Shown piece by piece: positions 32,882 through 45,900 of a DNA stretch of 64,000 bases (within the stretch, counting starts at the first letter, position 1; the number at the start of each line of letters is the position of its first letter). The notes under the pieces are model-generated. The model had not been told where the DNA came from and made no database searches. It saw only the letters and a list, made by a program, of their open reading frames with translations. Source of the stretch: Rhynchopus euleeides (taxonomy: Eukaryota; Euglenozoa; Diplonemea; Diplonemida; Diplonemidae); assembly GCA_963210315.1 (NCBI GenBank), contig OY723275.1:2046001-2110000 (forward strand), read 5' to 3'. Position numbers and translations under genes: made by a program.

Positions 32882-34063
32882 TGAACGTTTTTGGCCAAAT
32901 GAAGCCACTGCGACCATTCCCGGGCCTCGGAAATCAGATTTTTGCCCCTCAAATGCGGTGCCGGTCCGGACAAAAAACCGAAAAAATCGTGAAAAATGGC
33001 CCATTTTCCCCAGCCAAAAATGGGCCAAAAATGCCCCCCGGACACCCCCAGAGACATGTCCTAATCCGGGGTGCTAGTAGGGGGGACCTTTCGATTTTTT
33101 TTTCGAGGAGAGGTCAATTGAACGTTTTTGGACATCTGAGGCCACTGCGACCATTCCCAGCCTCGGAAATCAGATTTTTGGCCCTCAAATGGGGTACCGG
33201 TCCCCACGAAATTCCGAAAAAATCATGAAAATCGAAAGGTCCCACGCACCAAATTCTGCCCAAAAATCGTCAAAAATGGACATGTCATACGCAGCAAGGG
33301 GGCAAACCACTCCCCAATGCTCAATGATTCCACGGCAAGCCAGATTTTCTGATCAATTGGTTTGTTTGAGCATGTTCCTGGCCCTTGTTTGGAAAGTAGA
33401 TGACCCCTGGCTGGAGAGGACGGTTGTGCTCGACCGGACGGAGAGAGAACCTTCTCCATAACCACCTCCACTCCACAATGCCACAAGTGGCAGGAAGGCC
33501 GGGTGTTACAGGCCTCAACCAGGGTTCCAAGGCTCTCCACTTCCTGGCTGCGTCAGGGATCACCGGGTACAGCGAGCAGGATTCCCTGTCGTGACACCCC
33601 AGCATGTACCACCGGAAGAACCCGAAACAGCAGCCCCCCCCTCATGGGGGTTGCAAGAGGCACGGAAATCGTTCAAATGGGGGGTGTCGACTTTTCCCGG
33701 TATTTCCCGGCTTTTCCCGGAAATTCCCGGTTCCCTGGTTTTTTTCCCTTGGCGAAAATCCGTGAAAAAATCCCCTCCGGAGGCCGGAAAAACCGGGAAT
33801 CCAAAACCGGGAATGAAACTGAATCGACACCCCAGATTCCCGGTTTTTCCCGGTTTTCCCGGTTCCCGGTTTTTCGGGCCTGTGTTGTGGTAAGGCCGGG
33901 GTTTGTAGGGGGAGATGCTCGCATTTTTTTTTCGGGGCCAAAATGGGTAGTTTTTGGACATCAGAGGGCACTGCGACCACGCACAGGCCTCGGAAACGCG
34001 ATTCTCGGGCCTCAAATGAGAGACAGGTCCACACGAAAAAACGAATAGTGATGAACCCACAGA
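32882..34063. repeat. Degenerate repeat region
   Basis: Blocks TTGAACGTTTTTGG, GCCACTGCGACCATTCCC and CTCGGAAATCAGATTTT occur at 32880-32945 and 33116-33180; a diverged version is at 33940-34030. TAGGGGG(A)CCTTTCGA starts copies at 33077 and 33904, and also at 29101, 35898 and 36497. At 33690-33880 the words TTCCCGG and GGGAA recur many times. There is no gene. Confidence 0.6.
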
Positions 34064-35580
34064 GGTTGCCCCATGCCTTGGAACCTATCTGCGAGGTTGC
34101 CCCATGCCTGGGAACCTATGTTAGAGGTTGCCCCATGCCTTGGAACCTATCTGCGAGGTTGCCCCATGCCTTGGAACCTATGTGAGAGGTTGCCCCATGC
34201 CTTGGAACCTATCTGCGAGGTTGCCCCATGCCTGGGAACCTATGTGAGAGGTTGCCCCATGCCTTGGAACCTATGTTAGAGGTTGCCCCATGCCTTGGAA
34301 CCTATCTGCGAGGTTGCCCCATGCCTGGGAACCTATGTGAGAGGTTGCCCCATGCCTTGGAACCTATCTGCGAGGTTGCCCCATGCCTGGGAACCTATGT
34401 TAGAGGTTGCCCCATGCCTTGGAACCTATGTTAGAGGTTGCCCCATGCCTTGGAACCTATCTGCGAGGTTGCCCCATGCCTTGGAACCTATGTGAGAGGT
34501 TGCCCCATGCCTTGGAACCTATGTGAGAGGTTGCCCCATGCCTTGGAACCTATCTGCGAGGTTGCCCCATGCCTGGGAACCTATGTGAGAGGTTGCCCCA
34601 TGCCTTGGAACCTATGTGAGAGGTTGCCCCATGCCTTGGAACCTATCTGCGAGGTTGCCCCATGCCTGGGAACCTATGTGAGAGGTTGCCCCATGCCTTG
34701 GAACCTATGTGAGAGGTTGCCCCATGCCTTGGAACCTATCTGCGAGGTTGCCCCATGCCTGGGAACCTATGTGAGAGGTTGCCCCATGCCTTGGAACCTA
34801 TCTGCGAGGTTGCCCCATGCCTGGGAACCTATGTGAGAGGTTGCCCCATGCCTTGGAACCTATCTGCGAGGTTGCCCCATGCCTGGGAACCTATGTTAGA
34901 GGTTGCCCCATGCCTTGGAACCTATGTGAGAGGTTGCCCCATGCCTTGGAACCTATCTGCGAGGTTGCCCCATGCCTGGGAACCTATGTTAGAGGTTGCC
35001 CCATGCCTTGGAACCTATGTGAGAGGTTGCCCCATGCCTTGGAACCTATCTGCGAGGTTGCCCCATGTCTGGGAACCTATGTGAGAGGTTGCCCCATGCC
35101 TTGGAACCTATGTTTGAGGTTGCCCCATGCCTTGGAACCTATCTGCGAGGTTGCCCCATGCCTGGGAACCTATGTGAGAGGTTGCCCCATGCCTTGGAAC
35201 CTATCTGCGAGGTTGCCCCATGCCTGGGAACCTATGTTAGAGGTTGCCCCATGCCTTGGAACCTATGTGAGAGGTTGCCCCATGCCTTGGAACCTATCTG
35301 CGAGGTTGCCCCATGCCTGGGAACCTATGTTAGAGGTTGCCCCATGCCTTGGAACCTATGTGAGAGGTTGCCCCATGCCTTGGAACCTATCTGCGAGGTT
35401 GCCCCATGTCTGGGAACCTATGTGAGAGGTTGCCCCATGCCTTGGAACCTATGTTAGAGGTTGCCCCATGCCTTGGAACCTATCTGCGAGGTTGCCCCAT
35501 GCCTTGGAACCTCTCTGCGAGGTTGCCCCATGCCTGGGAACCTATGTTAGAGGTTGCCCCATGCCTTGGAACCTATCTGC
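34064..35580 (+). repeat. 31-bp satellite, 49 units with higher-order structure
   Basis: The unit is GGTTGCCCCATGCC(T/G)GGAACCTAT plus a variable end (CTGCGA, GTGAGA or GTTAGA; the base after CC also alternates). Units start every 31 bases exactly from 34064 to 35552 with no net indel; the last is two bases short. Ten units from 34777 repeat in the same variant order from 35118, a shift of 11 units (341 bp), including a rare CCATGTCTGGG variant at units 33 and 44. It has no spacers and is not a CRISPR. Open frames across it are by-products. Confidence 0.95.
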
Positions 35581-36639
35581 TAAGCTTGGGGTTTGTCCAG
35601 CGGATGCTTTTTCATCACATGTCATTCACATATCATCGGGTTCTTCGGGTGTCCCATTCAAAAAAACACCCGAAAAATATCACAACTTTGCTAAACTGGA
35701 CCCAACTCCCCATACTCTTTTTTTCGCCTTTTTTCATCGAAATTCAGCGTTTTTCCCCCGATTTTTTTAATTTTTTTTGACAAAATTGGATATAATCGAC
35801 ACCCCCCAATCGGACCAAGTCCGAAAATTCGGCACTTTCTTGGGTACAAATTGCGGTCCGAAATTTTCCGATTTTTTGAAAAAAGGCTAATTCTGTAAGG
35901 GGGACCTTTTCGAATTTTTTTTTACTAGTTACGAGCGACGAAGCGTAGCGAAGTCGCGAAGTAACGAAGGAAATCGTACGACTGAAGCTTTGGATTAGCA
36001 CCTCATGCCACTTCACAGGGCCTCAACACAGCCTTGAGACAGCAAGTGTGCGCTCAAGTTTAACAATGGCCGGAAGAAAGAAGAAGACCCCAAAATCGGT
36101 GCGCTCAACAAAAAGTAGTCCGGAACTGTTCTCCCACAGTTGCTGGACAGGGTGTCTATAATAAAGCGAAAGGAGTACGATTTTCGGGCACTTTTTCCAC
36201 AAGGAAATGTCCGCCCTGTCCGCTACTGTCCACTACCGATTTCAAGGATCCTCCCATGTTTTCAAAAACGTACCATTTTTTGGTACGTTTTGGTACGTTT
36301 TTTCCGCGTTTTCGATACGTACTAGACATGTATGGTTCTAGGAATTATTTAAATGGCAAACAGAAAAACCGGTTTTTTGGTCATTTTTGGCCTTTTCGCT
36401 GGTTGGGGGGGTCAAAACCGCCCGGCCCCAGGTGGTCCCTGGAGGGGGGGTCTGGTCCCGGATTCTCGGTTTCTGGGTCCAATAATCCTACTTCTGCTAA
36501 GGGGACCTTTTCGATTTTTTTTCCCGGAAAGTCCTATTTTTCACTTTTGAGCCCGTTTTCGAAGGAATTCTTGGGTTTTGAGCTTGTTTTGGGCAATTAA
36601 ACGCGTCACTCAGTTTTCTGCCTGGGCAGCCCTTCCTGA
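35581..36639. other. No gene; several dispersed repeats
   Basis: It holds TAAGGGGACCTTTTCGA blocks at 35898 and 36497, a copy of the ~90-bp repeat (36098-36185), the inverted CGTACC repeat (36262-36335) and a CAGAAAAACCGGTTTTTTGG block at 36361 that recurs at 36767. Confidence 0.5.
36098..36185 (+). repeat. Dispersed ~90-bp repeat, copy 2
   Basis: It matches 12418-12511 over its length: GTGCGCTCAACAAAAA, CCGGAACTGTT, CCCACAGTTGCTGGACAGG, ATAATAAAGCG. Copy 3 at 46168 keeps only the first half. Confidence 0.7.
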
Positions 36640-36990
36640 TAGGCGTACCTGTACTGAGAATGACCGCCTGTGAGAGAGTCCTCTTGTACTGAGAAAGTCT
36701 TCCTGGACTGAGAGGAGTGCTGTGCTGCGAGGAGTCCTGTACTGAAAAGGAGTCCTGTACTACGCAGAAAAACCGGTTTTTTGGCCATTTTTGGTCTTTT
36801 CGCTGGTCGGAGGAGGAAATCTTGCAAATGCTATGTGACTTGACCTTCTTCTTCTTGGGAGATTCTCGGTTTTTCAGGAGTCCTGTACTGAGAAGGTCCT
36901 CCTGGACTGTAAGGAGTCCTGTCCTGAGAGGAGTTCTGTCCTGAGAAAGTCCTCCTGTACTGAGAGGAGTCCTGTACTAAGAATGACCTC
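36640..36990 (+). repeat. Degenerate minisatellite (GAGTCCTGTACTGAGA type)
   Basis: About fifteen imperfect repeats of GTCCT(C/G)TACTGAGAGGA, 15-20 bases each, are interrupted at 36765-36870 by the CAGAAAAACCGG block. No coding signal. Confidence 0.7.
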
Positions 36991-38127
36991 ATGAAGTGGT
37001 AGAATAGTTAGCAACGTGGAGCGAGGGGGCGGGGAAATCTTTAATGACCTTCCCCCAAATTTTGTCTTGGCCATTTTTGATGACTGCTGACGTGGTCTCA
37101 CTGAGTATCTGATCTTCACTCGGCATGGCAATCAAAAGGGAACACTTGCAGGGCGTGAGCCCTGCGGGGATGTCAACTTACAACCCTTCAAACGGGTGCC
37201 TTCGGTGTGTCATACTGTGTCATGGTGGCACACAAATTGTCACCCTCGCCACTCTACGACCCCGGGGGAGAAGCTCGGGCGACGTACGCATGGTGTCCTT
37301 GGAAATGGAAAGCTGAGAAAAGGCAACTCACCCGTTGTCCAGTCAGTTATTTTGCGCTTGTCTCATCCCGTTGTGTTGACGCGAACAGAAATGTTGCTTC
37401 CAGGAAACGCAAAAAAATCGTGGCGCGCGCCTTGTGGCACACATGGCATCTCAACACATCTCATAGTGGAAGGAAAGGGCGCCAGGTGGCTGATTGAAAA
37501 GTATTTCAGTGCCGCAGTGCAGCTACCCCCGACCACAAAGCAACACACTCACGCTCACACTCACATTCACGTCCCCATCGGTCCACACAGTTCTTTTCGT
37601 GGTCACCCCACCCGACCCCACTCCCATGCCCAATCGCACAATGATGGGTAGCCATTCTAAACTCTGCGGGATTTGTCAATAATAGTCCCTTTGGCATCCC
37701 CGTGAACCCTTACACACACGAGGTGGTGTTGATGTCGTTTTCCACAAAAGTACATTGCCGACGCCACTGCGCCTGGCCGTCCCGCCAGGCTGGAGGTAGT
37801 CGATACCAAAAAGTAAACGTTTCATTGAATGATTCAGATTCGGGAAAGGAGAATACCAGGTCGACTAATACCGGCAGGCTGGGCCCGTTGATCGTTACCA
37901 GCACGCGTATCGCAACTGGACAACAGCAGGCACTGATGAGTCCCCATCGTGGTGCTGATAGCGTTCTCTTCTTTATTGACAGAATTCTCTTCCGATGTAT
38001 CCCCTTCCCCTTCCTCAAAGGCGAGAAGGTTAGACCACACACCCCCAAAGCCGATAACGTATTCGTGCGTCAAAAGTTTTGCCTTTCTCTGTCGCGACAA
38101 CCCCCCCCCCCCCCCCCCCCGCCTGTC
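36991..38127. other. No gene recognised
   Basis: Mixed-composition sequence ending in a run of about 22 C (38100-38120). A CACTCACGCTCACACTCAC microsatellite lies near 37540. No domain or RNA gene is seen. Confidence 0.4.
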
Positions 38128-39828
38128 TTCACGGTGGACTCCCACAGGCCAAAGTGGGTGTCTGAAAGAGGGTGAATAGTTTGGCGGAATTAGTGGGTGT
38201 CTGGCACCCTCTGGGCGGGTGTCTGGCACCCACTAGTGGGTGTCTAGCACCCTCTTTTTACCACCAAAGCGGGTGTCTGGCACCCTCTTTTCACCACCAA
38301 ATTACTGGGGATTCCCTGTAATTCTGGGTGGAAATCATGTCAGGTCAACCTGGGACCTGCTGATTTCGACTGGAGTCATCTCAGACCTGTGGGGTTCAGT
38401 CAATTTCAGATTCAGACCTGCTGATCCAGAACTGCACCCTCTCCTTCCACACCAATTGTATCCACTGCTCATGGGTCCGAGTGACGACGATAGCAATGAC
38501 GATGGCTCCATAGCAAAGATGGCTACCACTGCCAAAGCTCATCTGAAACAGAAACTGTCCCAGATGGAAGTCTCCTGTATAAATACAGGGTTCGGGGTTA
38601 CCACGAGTGTAACGCAGATACGTGCAGGTGTGTCAAGAGAGTGTGCAGCTCACAGCAGTTCCGCATCCTTGATTGCTGAACTCCACAGTCCTAGGGCAAC
38701 GAAGAGGACGACGAGGGTCGACGTAGGCTTATCTTACGCTACGGCAGGGGTGGACTTCCACCCCGGGGGCAGGTTGAACAGGTTGTGTGGTTCCACTGAT
38801 CAACATATAGGTCGGCCTGTCTGATAAGACTCAGCCACCCTGCGGGTCAATTGTTTCCAAAAGGGTGCCTATTTGACCAAAAGGCAAAATTTCCTCCCGC
38901 CATGCTCCCGTACCACAGAGGCTGTTGTGTTTGCCTCTGTGTATGCGTACGTTTTGCGATGACGGGGTGTGGAACCTGGCGTAGACCGAGCTACAACCAG
39001 GAACCAACGGCCCAACTCGGCGCCGTGGGTCAATTTTTGTGAAAAGGCCTTGACCAGAGGCATCCCCCTAACACTAAATTTGCTCTGTTTCATCCTGAAC
39101 CGACCAACCAGGCACCGTGAGGAGGCATCAGAGCCCCTCGTGGACAGCCGCAGCACCCTTCCTTTACTAACGTCAGGTTCACCACTAGCACGAAGCATCA
39201 CTGTTTTACGTCAGGTATGGCAAATGCCCACCCAAGGAAGTCGAGGAGTTTGAGCCGTTGGAAGTTACCAGAGGGACAAGCAAGAGGGATCTGCAAAGCA
39301 GTGATGTCTGTTGTACCCTTGGACCACATTAAACTCAAACTGAACCCTCAGTCGTCCTTGATCGCCCGACAAGGTTCCTTTCAGCTTTCTAACAGATGGG
39401 TATCGCAACTGTCCAACTATCTACAGACTCACATCCCAGAAGGTGCAGTCCAGGTTCCACAGAGCAAATTAAATGTTAGCATTTCTGCACAACTACCGGT
39501 ACGCAAATCGCAGCGGCGGTGGAAGTGACTGACTCGAAAACGGCGAGGTATCAGTCTTGACGCTGGAAAATTCCGTTCGGAAATACCAAACACATCCACA
39601 GAAAGTGGAAGGAATGGGCGCCAAGATGATGCGAACGATTTTGGGGGGGGGGGGGGGGGGACTGCCCTGTATTGTGATACCCGTGAGGGTAACTAAATAC
39701 AGGGCAGGGAGGCACAGGCGCACACACAAAGGCAACACGCAAATGACAAGTGGCAGGGGCTGGGGTCTGGGGCCTCCTCATCATCCCTCCCCCTCTTCTC
39801 TCTAATACCGGGATACCCCGGCCAAAAA

Positions 39829-41009
39829 CAGGGGATAAGATAGGTCTGGTTTTCCGGTTTTCAAAACCAGGGTTTCCCGGTTCCCGGTTTTCTGGAAAAA
39901 AAAAAAAGGTCGGTCTCATTTTTGGCGGTTTTTTTGTGACTTTGGGACAGTAAAACAGTCAGAAAAAACGCCATAAAAAACTAGAAAGTGACCCCATCGT
40001 GATCCGCACAGAGCTCAAATAGTCCAAAGAAGGCAGAGAAGCGGAGAAGAAAAAATGGACCTAGCGGGTGGCCCGGTGGGTGGTGATGCCCTCGTCATGC
40101 AGGTCTCTTCTGTTTTGAAGGTGCGCACATGGTGGACTCCAGCCACCATGTCTAAGAGGGAGTCTAAGACTGCAGTCTGTACTGGAGACGGGAGTCTATT
40201 GTCCAGCTAATGTACGCTAAGACTCCCGCTAGTTGAGACTCATGGGAGACACACGGTCACGTGACGGTGTACTCCAGCGGAGGTAGGGTAACTTCCGCTG
40301 GAGTTCACCGTGTCGTCTGCCTCTGTGCAGCGTCACTCAGTGCCATCGAATACATGGCGACAGCCCACCAAATCGAGACAGATCTGCTTGTCTGGAGGGC
40401 TGAGACGAGAACACGAACGACTTTCAAGCAGTCTTGAAGGTCGCCAAGCCTATTGGGGGCAACTAACAGATGAGATTTGTTTGTTGCCTGTCGTCACAGC
40501 TAGGTGCCCATCTCCTCGATAACGGAATGTGTGCAGAGATCTCGTGGACCCTTTGGCCATTCTGTCGTGCACCCACTTCACCCACAACGCACACCTGTCG
40601 CGAGTGGTCGCTCCCCCGTCCTCCTCCACCCTGAAGGTTGAACCCTCAAGGACCAGTGATCTCCTGCTGGCCGGGCTGCGATACAGCGAAGCCTTCCTAC
40701 TTACAAGCGAATCCAGACAGTAGGGAACAGATGTTCACTACCGTGGCCGCCGGCGGCTGGGGCTCCGCCCCCCTGCGTAAGAAAATTGCACCAGACCGGT
40801 TTTTTGACCGAGAGTCCAAACTTTCAAAGCAGCTGCTGCGCCTGCCCCACCAAGCAGCCTCAGTACGACAGGACGCGCGCAGGCACCGGGCCCTCTCAGA
40901 TTCTGGGAGGGTTTGCGCGGGTCGCGCGCGCCGAAGGCGCGCGCGAAAAATTTTCAAAACCAGAAAAACCGGAAAACGGCGCCAGAAAAAAAGTCTATCT
41001 TATACCCTG
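39829..41009 (-). mobile_element. Non-autonomous hAT element (1.18 kb), 8-bp duplication
   Basis: TIRs are CAGGGGATAAGATAGG and, reversed, CAGGGTATAAGATAG. The duplication GCCAAAAA lies at 39821-39828 and 41010-41017. Both end regions match the full hAT at 29144, but the middle is unrelated and has no transposase. It includes a GC-hairpin repeat copy at 40724. It has inserted into the CACGGTGG element, so that element is older. Confidence 0.9.
40724..40776 (-). repeat. GC-hairpin dispersed repeat, copy 2
   Basis: On the - strand: GGGGGGCGGAGCCCC, then AGCCGCCGGCGGCCACGGTA and AGTGAACATCTGTTCC. It lies inside the non-autonomous hAT element. Confidence 0.7.
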
Positions 41010-41246
41010 GCCAAAAATACCCCGGCCAAAAAAAAAAACCGGGATACCCCGGCCAGGATCCCAGGATATGCCCCTGATCCAGCCAGATTTTCACCTCGAG
41101 AATATAGTATAGTAGCGTAGCGGGTGTCTGACACCCACTAGTGGGTGCCAGACACCCGCTTAGACACCCACTAGCGGGTGCCAGGACACCCGCTAATTTT
41201 CCAAACTGCAAAGTGGGTGTCTGACCGGGCGGGAGTCCACCGTGTT

Positions 41247-41996
41247 CTCACAGGATTCACCCCCCCCCCCCCCAACAACAACAAGAGGTGTTTGCTAGTT
41301 TAGATTAGCGAGCTGGCAGCGTATTGCGCCCTCTGTCTGTCTGTCTCTGTTCTCTCTCTCTCTCTCTCACTTCTCCAACCCCTGTGCTGTGGCGGTGTCG
41401 GTGCCTTCTAACCCCTTTCTAACTCTGTGTGTTGAATGTTTACGTAAATGCGCCCCCCACCCCCACCCCCACCCGGATCGGAGCCCTGCCATGTGGTGGC
41501 CATGCCTGTGTGTGTGTATGCCCTTGTGCTGTGTCCTTCCCCCTTTACCCCTTTTTTCACTCTCACTCTGCACACATTAGTCACCCCCTGCACCACCCAT
41601 CCACCTCCACCTCCCCACCCCCTACCCCCCCCCATTCATTCGAATGAAAGAGCTGACTAACACCCCCCCAACAAGCCCTCTTATTCAAATCTCATATTTT
41701 CTTCTGCGGTCCTTCCTTCCTGGCCGTGATTTTCTTTGTTCTTTGGTGGATCACACACGCATACACTTCACATCCGATGCACCCACACCCCACACTTTTT
41801 TGAAGCACGCTCAGTGACACTGCCTGCGACCCCTCTCCGTAATTGCCGCCTGGGAGGGGGGTCTGAGGCGGGAGGGGGGAGAGGGGAGTGGTGTTGATTT
41901 GGTTTTGTTTTTCCCCATTTTTTTTTGTGTGCACAATATGATAAACGGCAGCTCGTGGGGCATGATGTACCTTCTTTTTTTTATTAAGCACACTCG
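41247..41996. other. No gene; low-complexity stretch
   Basis: A C run at 41259-41272, a CTCTCTCTC microsatellite at 41340-41370, and C/T-rich sequence. No coding or RNA feature is recognised. Confidence 0.5.
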
Positions 41997-42916
41997 CAGG
42001 GTATAAGATAGACTTTTTTTCTGGCGCCGTTTTCCGGTTTTTCTGGTTTTGAAATTTTTCGCGCGCGCCTTCGGCGCGCGCGACCCGCGCAAACCCTCTC
42101 AGAATCACACCCAACACGGCTGGACCAGGCTCTGCCGAACAGCAGTGGCGTGTTGCTCCACGCAGCTCCCCGAAGGGACGGAACTGAGCTTTCAATGCGT
42201 CCACGTACTGACGGAGCGCGGCTTCGCATCACCTCCCGCATCAGGACAAACCCCCCTGAGGGTGCTGCTCTGCTGGTATGCCTCACGAAGGGCAACTACC
42301 TTCATGGTCGAGCTTGTTGCATGACCACCCCCTTGAGGCAGTCAGTCAGACGATGCGCACAACGTGCGCTCATGCGAACACCAGCGGGTGTCTCCAACAC
42401 TGCACAAATCGCGGTCCCGCCAGAACCCGAATCCGTCGATCCTCTCCAAAGCGGACATGCACTCCCGAAAACATCGGAGTTTGCATGTGCCATCCCCAGC
42501 AAGGCAAACGTGCTCGAGACAAGGTCGTAGCTTGCGTGGATGACAGGGTGGTCCTTGGCAGTGTGCACCGCAACGAGATTGAGTGCATGCGCTCGGCAAG
42601 CCGCCCAGAAGGAGTACGGTGCGGTCGGAATGATCAAGCTAGAAGACCTGCATGACGAGGACATCACCACCCACCGGGTCCCGCTGGGCTCCTTTTCTCC
42701 GCTTCTCTGCTTTCTTTTGACTGTTTGAGCTCCGTGCGGATCACGATGGGGTCACTTTCCATATTTTTTTGGCTAATGGTCCCACTGGTTGACTGTCACA
42801 AAGGTTCCCCAAAAACCGGCGAAAATCCGATCGGCCTTTTTTTTTTTTTCCAGAAAACCGGAAACCGGGAAACCCTGGTTTTGAAAACCGGAAAACCAGA
42901 CCTATCTTATCCCCTG
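41997..42916 (-). mobile_element. Internally deleted hAT copy (920 bp), 8-bp duplication
   Basis: TIRs as in the full copy. The duplication CACACTCG is at 41989-41996 and 42917-42924. It keeps pieces of the transposase gene (about 42115-42625) with large deletions, and a 10-bp deletion relative to the full copy near 42500. It is a cut-down derivative that could only move with transposase supplied from elsewhere. Confidence 0.9.
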
Positions 42917-42924
42917 CACACTCG

Positions 42925-45900
42925 TGTGAGCGGAAAGCGCCCCACCACAGCTGCAACCAAACGTGCTCTATACACTAACCCCACCCTTCATCAGGCTCAG
43001 GGTGTGATCAGTTCAGGGTTTTGTGTGTAGAAGCGTCAACGCAACAAACAAAAGGAAATTCATCAGAGCGGTTGTAGCTGTGAAGTGATAGGGCGCTTTT
43101 ATTTGCTGCACAGACCAGGCAGATGCTGCCGCCGTCGGGTTTGGCTTGGGGCGTGGCAGTGCGTGTTTCTGTTATCACACGGCATGGCGGTGTGGTCTGT
43201 CCGCCCCTTGGGGGGCGGGACAGATCTACACACATGTGTGTGCCAATTCCCTCGCACGCCTTTCTTCCTCCCGCGGGCCCGCTGCTGTGGGGGGTGGTGG
43301 CGGCCGCCCCCACCTCCTCCTCCTGTATGTCTCCTCAAGTCTCCAGTCCCGTTCACCTCTCTCTGTGTCCACGTCTTCTGAGTCTTCCGTTGAAGAACGC
43401 ATTAACTTCATAACGCGGTCCTTCTGTGTCAGCCTTTCTGCTGTGAAATGCAAAACAGTCAGCCCTCGTCCTAACATGGTCACGCAATGCAGCGGGACCC
43501 CCCACCAAGGTGACCACCACCCACCCGCCCCAATTGATGATGTGCAGTGGCACTATTTTCCCCAATCACCCACCCACCCACCCAACAATGAAGGGTCAAG
43601 GATGATGTCGAAAACAATCTCAGGGTGGAACTACCTCCTTTCGTAACGACACCCACAAAAACGTTGACTCAGCTCTCTTGCAGAAGGAGGGTTGCCCTCT
43701 TGGAGGGTTAGATACCCAGTCAAGCGACTTGGTGGGGCAGCAGTGCTGTGGGGGCGCGCGTCCCGGATTGAAATGCTGTGTCAGAAACCAAAACGTAAAC
43801 AAAATAAAAGCTCTGAAGCCGGGCGAATCTCAAGAAACAGAGAGCCATCAGCCAGCGAAAATTTGGCAGACTTTCTTGGAAACACAGGACACGCACACAG
43901 GCCTGCCTGGGGCGTGCGAGGTGTCGTTGCAAAAGGATTCCGCACGGTGGAAGAGTTTACCCAATGTTTGGCTCCGCCGAACAAAGAATGTAAGAAAATG
44001 ATAGCAGGATTCTGTTTGGAATCTGCAGAAGAATACGGAAATGGGATGAAGGGCTGCACAGGGGCGAGTTGGGTATTCTTTCCGACTTCGGAAGACTTCT
44101 GAGGCGAACAGGATTCATGCTTGCCCTCTGTTTGTGCACTGCACTGTTCAAAATAATGCGACAGTTTTTTTCATGGCCTCGTTTTGCTGTGTTTTAATTA
44201 GATTTTTTCCGCGATCTGGTGTTGGGTGGGCCAAGTCAGATGGGTGCTCGACCCCCGAGCATTTGTTCCTGATGACACCCAACTCCCCCAACCAAGGGGG
44301 TGCCCGTGCTGAGACAATCTTCTTTACCACAACAGGACTCCCGCCATGAGGGGGGGCGGGGTTTGTGTGCCTGATTCAGGCGCACAGACAACGGCTCCCT
44401 CTATCTTCAGTCCGCCCCCCAGCTCGACGAAGCTGCAGAACACTCACCCACACCCCGACCCCCTCATCATTTTATGTGACCCCTTCCTTCTCGCCATGTT
44501 TATTCAACGCTGTTTATGTGAAACCCCCCGAACTTTCGCTCCACAAATCAACCCCACTTCCAAGTGCAGGATCCCTTGCTATATATATATATATAGGTTG
44601 TGACTACTAATCACATGATGGTCTTCGCGATCGGAACCTTTTCGGCAAAATTCTCGGAGGCAACCAACTGTCCTCATCAAATAAGAGGTGGAAATGCTCC
44701 AAAACAGAAAGCTCCACCGTTTTCTTCTGCATCCGGGGCGAAGACTCCACACAGCAATCCCCCCTCCGCCACCACTACGCACACCCTTGGCGGGGCCCTG
44801 TGGCCCGTCTTTCCTTGTCTAGTGATTCCCTCCTGGCCCACACACACTGTCCGGTGACACAACACAGGCCGATCACATTCTCATTCTCTGGGTCTCGGGT
44901 ACTGCCTGTCATTAGAGTGGAGAGGGGAGGGGAGGCTTTCTGGCTTGACTTGCAACTTGGCTTGATCGACATAACCATACACACTTTTTGCTTGGATTAT
45001 TGAGCTTTTCTTGATGGCAGGGTCGGGGCTTCGATCCAACATCACACAAGAAGCCCCGTTTGGAAATGAGGGTTGCCTTGTTGCTTGGAAGACATAGCGC
45101 GTACTCAACACGAGTTGTGCCTATGATCCGCACAGGGTTGACACGCCTGACGGAGATCAGTGTCGCGTATACTGAAATGGTGGGTGCTGCAGGCCGGCTT
45201 TACCTTTATTCCCCACAACACGCCTGCCCCTCCTTCCCCCCGAGGAGTTGTGCGAGAGGGCGTGGGTCGAAACAGACAATTCTTTCCCCACAGAAACCCC
45301 GGCTCAGCTGCGGCACAAAGGGTGAAAATGATCTCCCCTCTCCCCACCCCACCCCCCCACCCAGAAGCAAAAGTCGGGGGACAAAAATGGAGTGCGCTGT
45401 CACTTTATTCAGTTCCGCACGACTCGTGTAGAACGAGCAGAACTCGCATCGCCACAGCCAGCAAACATACCGCGATGAATGCACGAACCCCCACTCTTTT
45501 TCTTCAGGCCAAAATCAGGCCAAAAAATGGGCTATCATTACCTGCGTCACAGCAAACCAAACACCAAGCAGGGCTGACAGCAGGTTGCCACTGAACAGCG
45601 TTGGGGTTTTCCCCTTTTTTTTGCTTTTGTTTTTTTGAACTTCTCTTTCTGTTCAGGACGTGTTTCTCTTTCTCTCTTTGTCTCTCTCTCTCCCCCCCAC
45701 CCCCCCCCCCCTCTCCATCATCAAGTCTTTGGATTTGACGGTATGTCCTTGCGGCGCCACTCCCTCACCCACCCTCTTTGGGCTGGGTCGACACACAGGG
45801 CCGTTACCCTCATCCGCCCACCCCCTTCACACCTCCTCCAACCCACGACCTTTCGTTATTCTTTCTCTGGGGGGTAATTTTGGTTGTTTCCTCTCTGGGA

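Larger units (their letters stand above)
38130..41244. mobile_element. CACGGTGG-family TIR element (3.1 kb with nested hAT)
   Basis: The ends read inward CACGGTGGACTCCC. TT flanks both (38128-38129, 41245-41246). Each end has a subterminal array of GTGGGTGTCTGGCACCC words in both orientations (38153-38290 and 41118-41220). Without the hAT insertion at 39829 it would be about 1.9 kb. The interior shows no transposase. An open stretch at 39217-39528 (LDHIKLKLNPQSSLIARQG) looks protein-like but is unrecognised and may be a captured fragment. Confidence 0.75.

Noticed and set aside
34817-35425. 202-codon open frame across the 31-bp satellite
   Set aside because: The frame exists because three 31-bp units make 93 bp and most variants lack stops; stops appear wherever a GTTAGA unit falls in frame. 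There is no start context or domain.
34064-35580. CRISPR array
   Set aside because: Repeats are directly adjacent with no spacers, and the DNA is eukaryotic.
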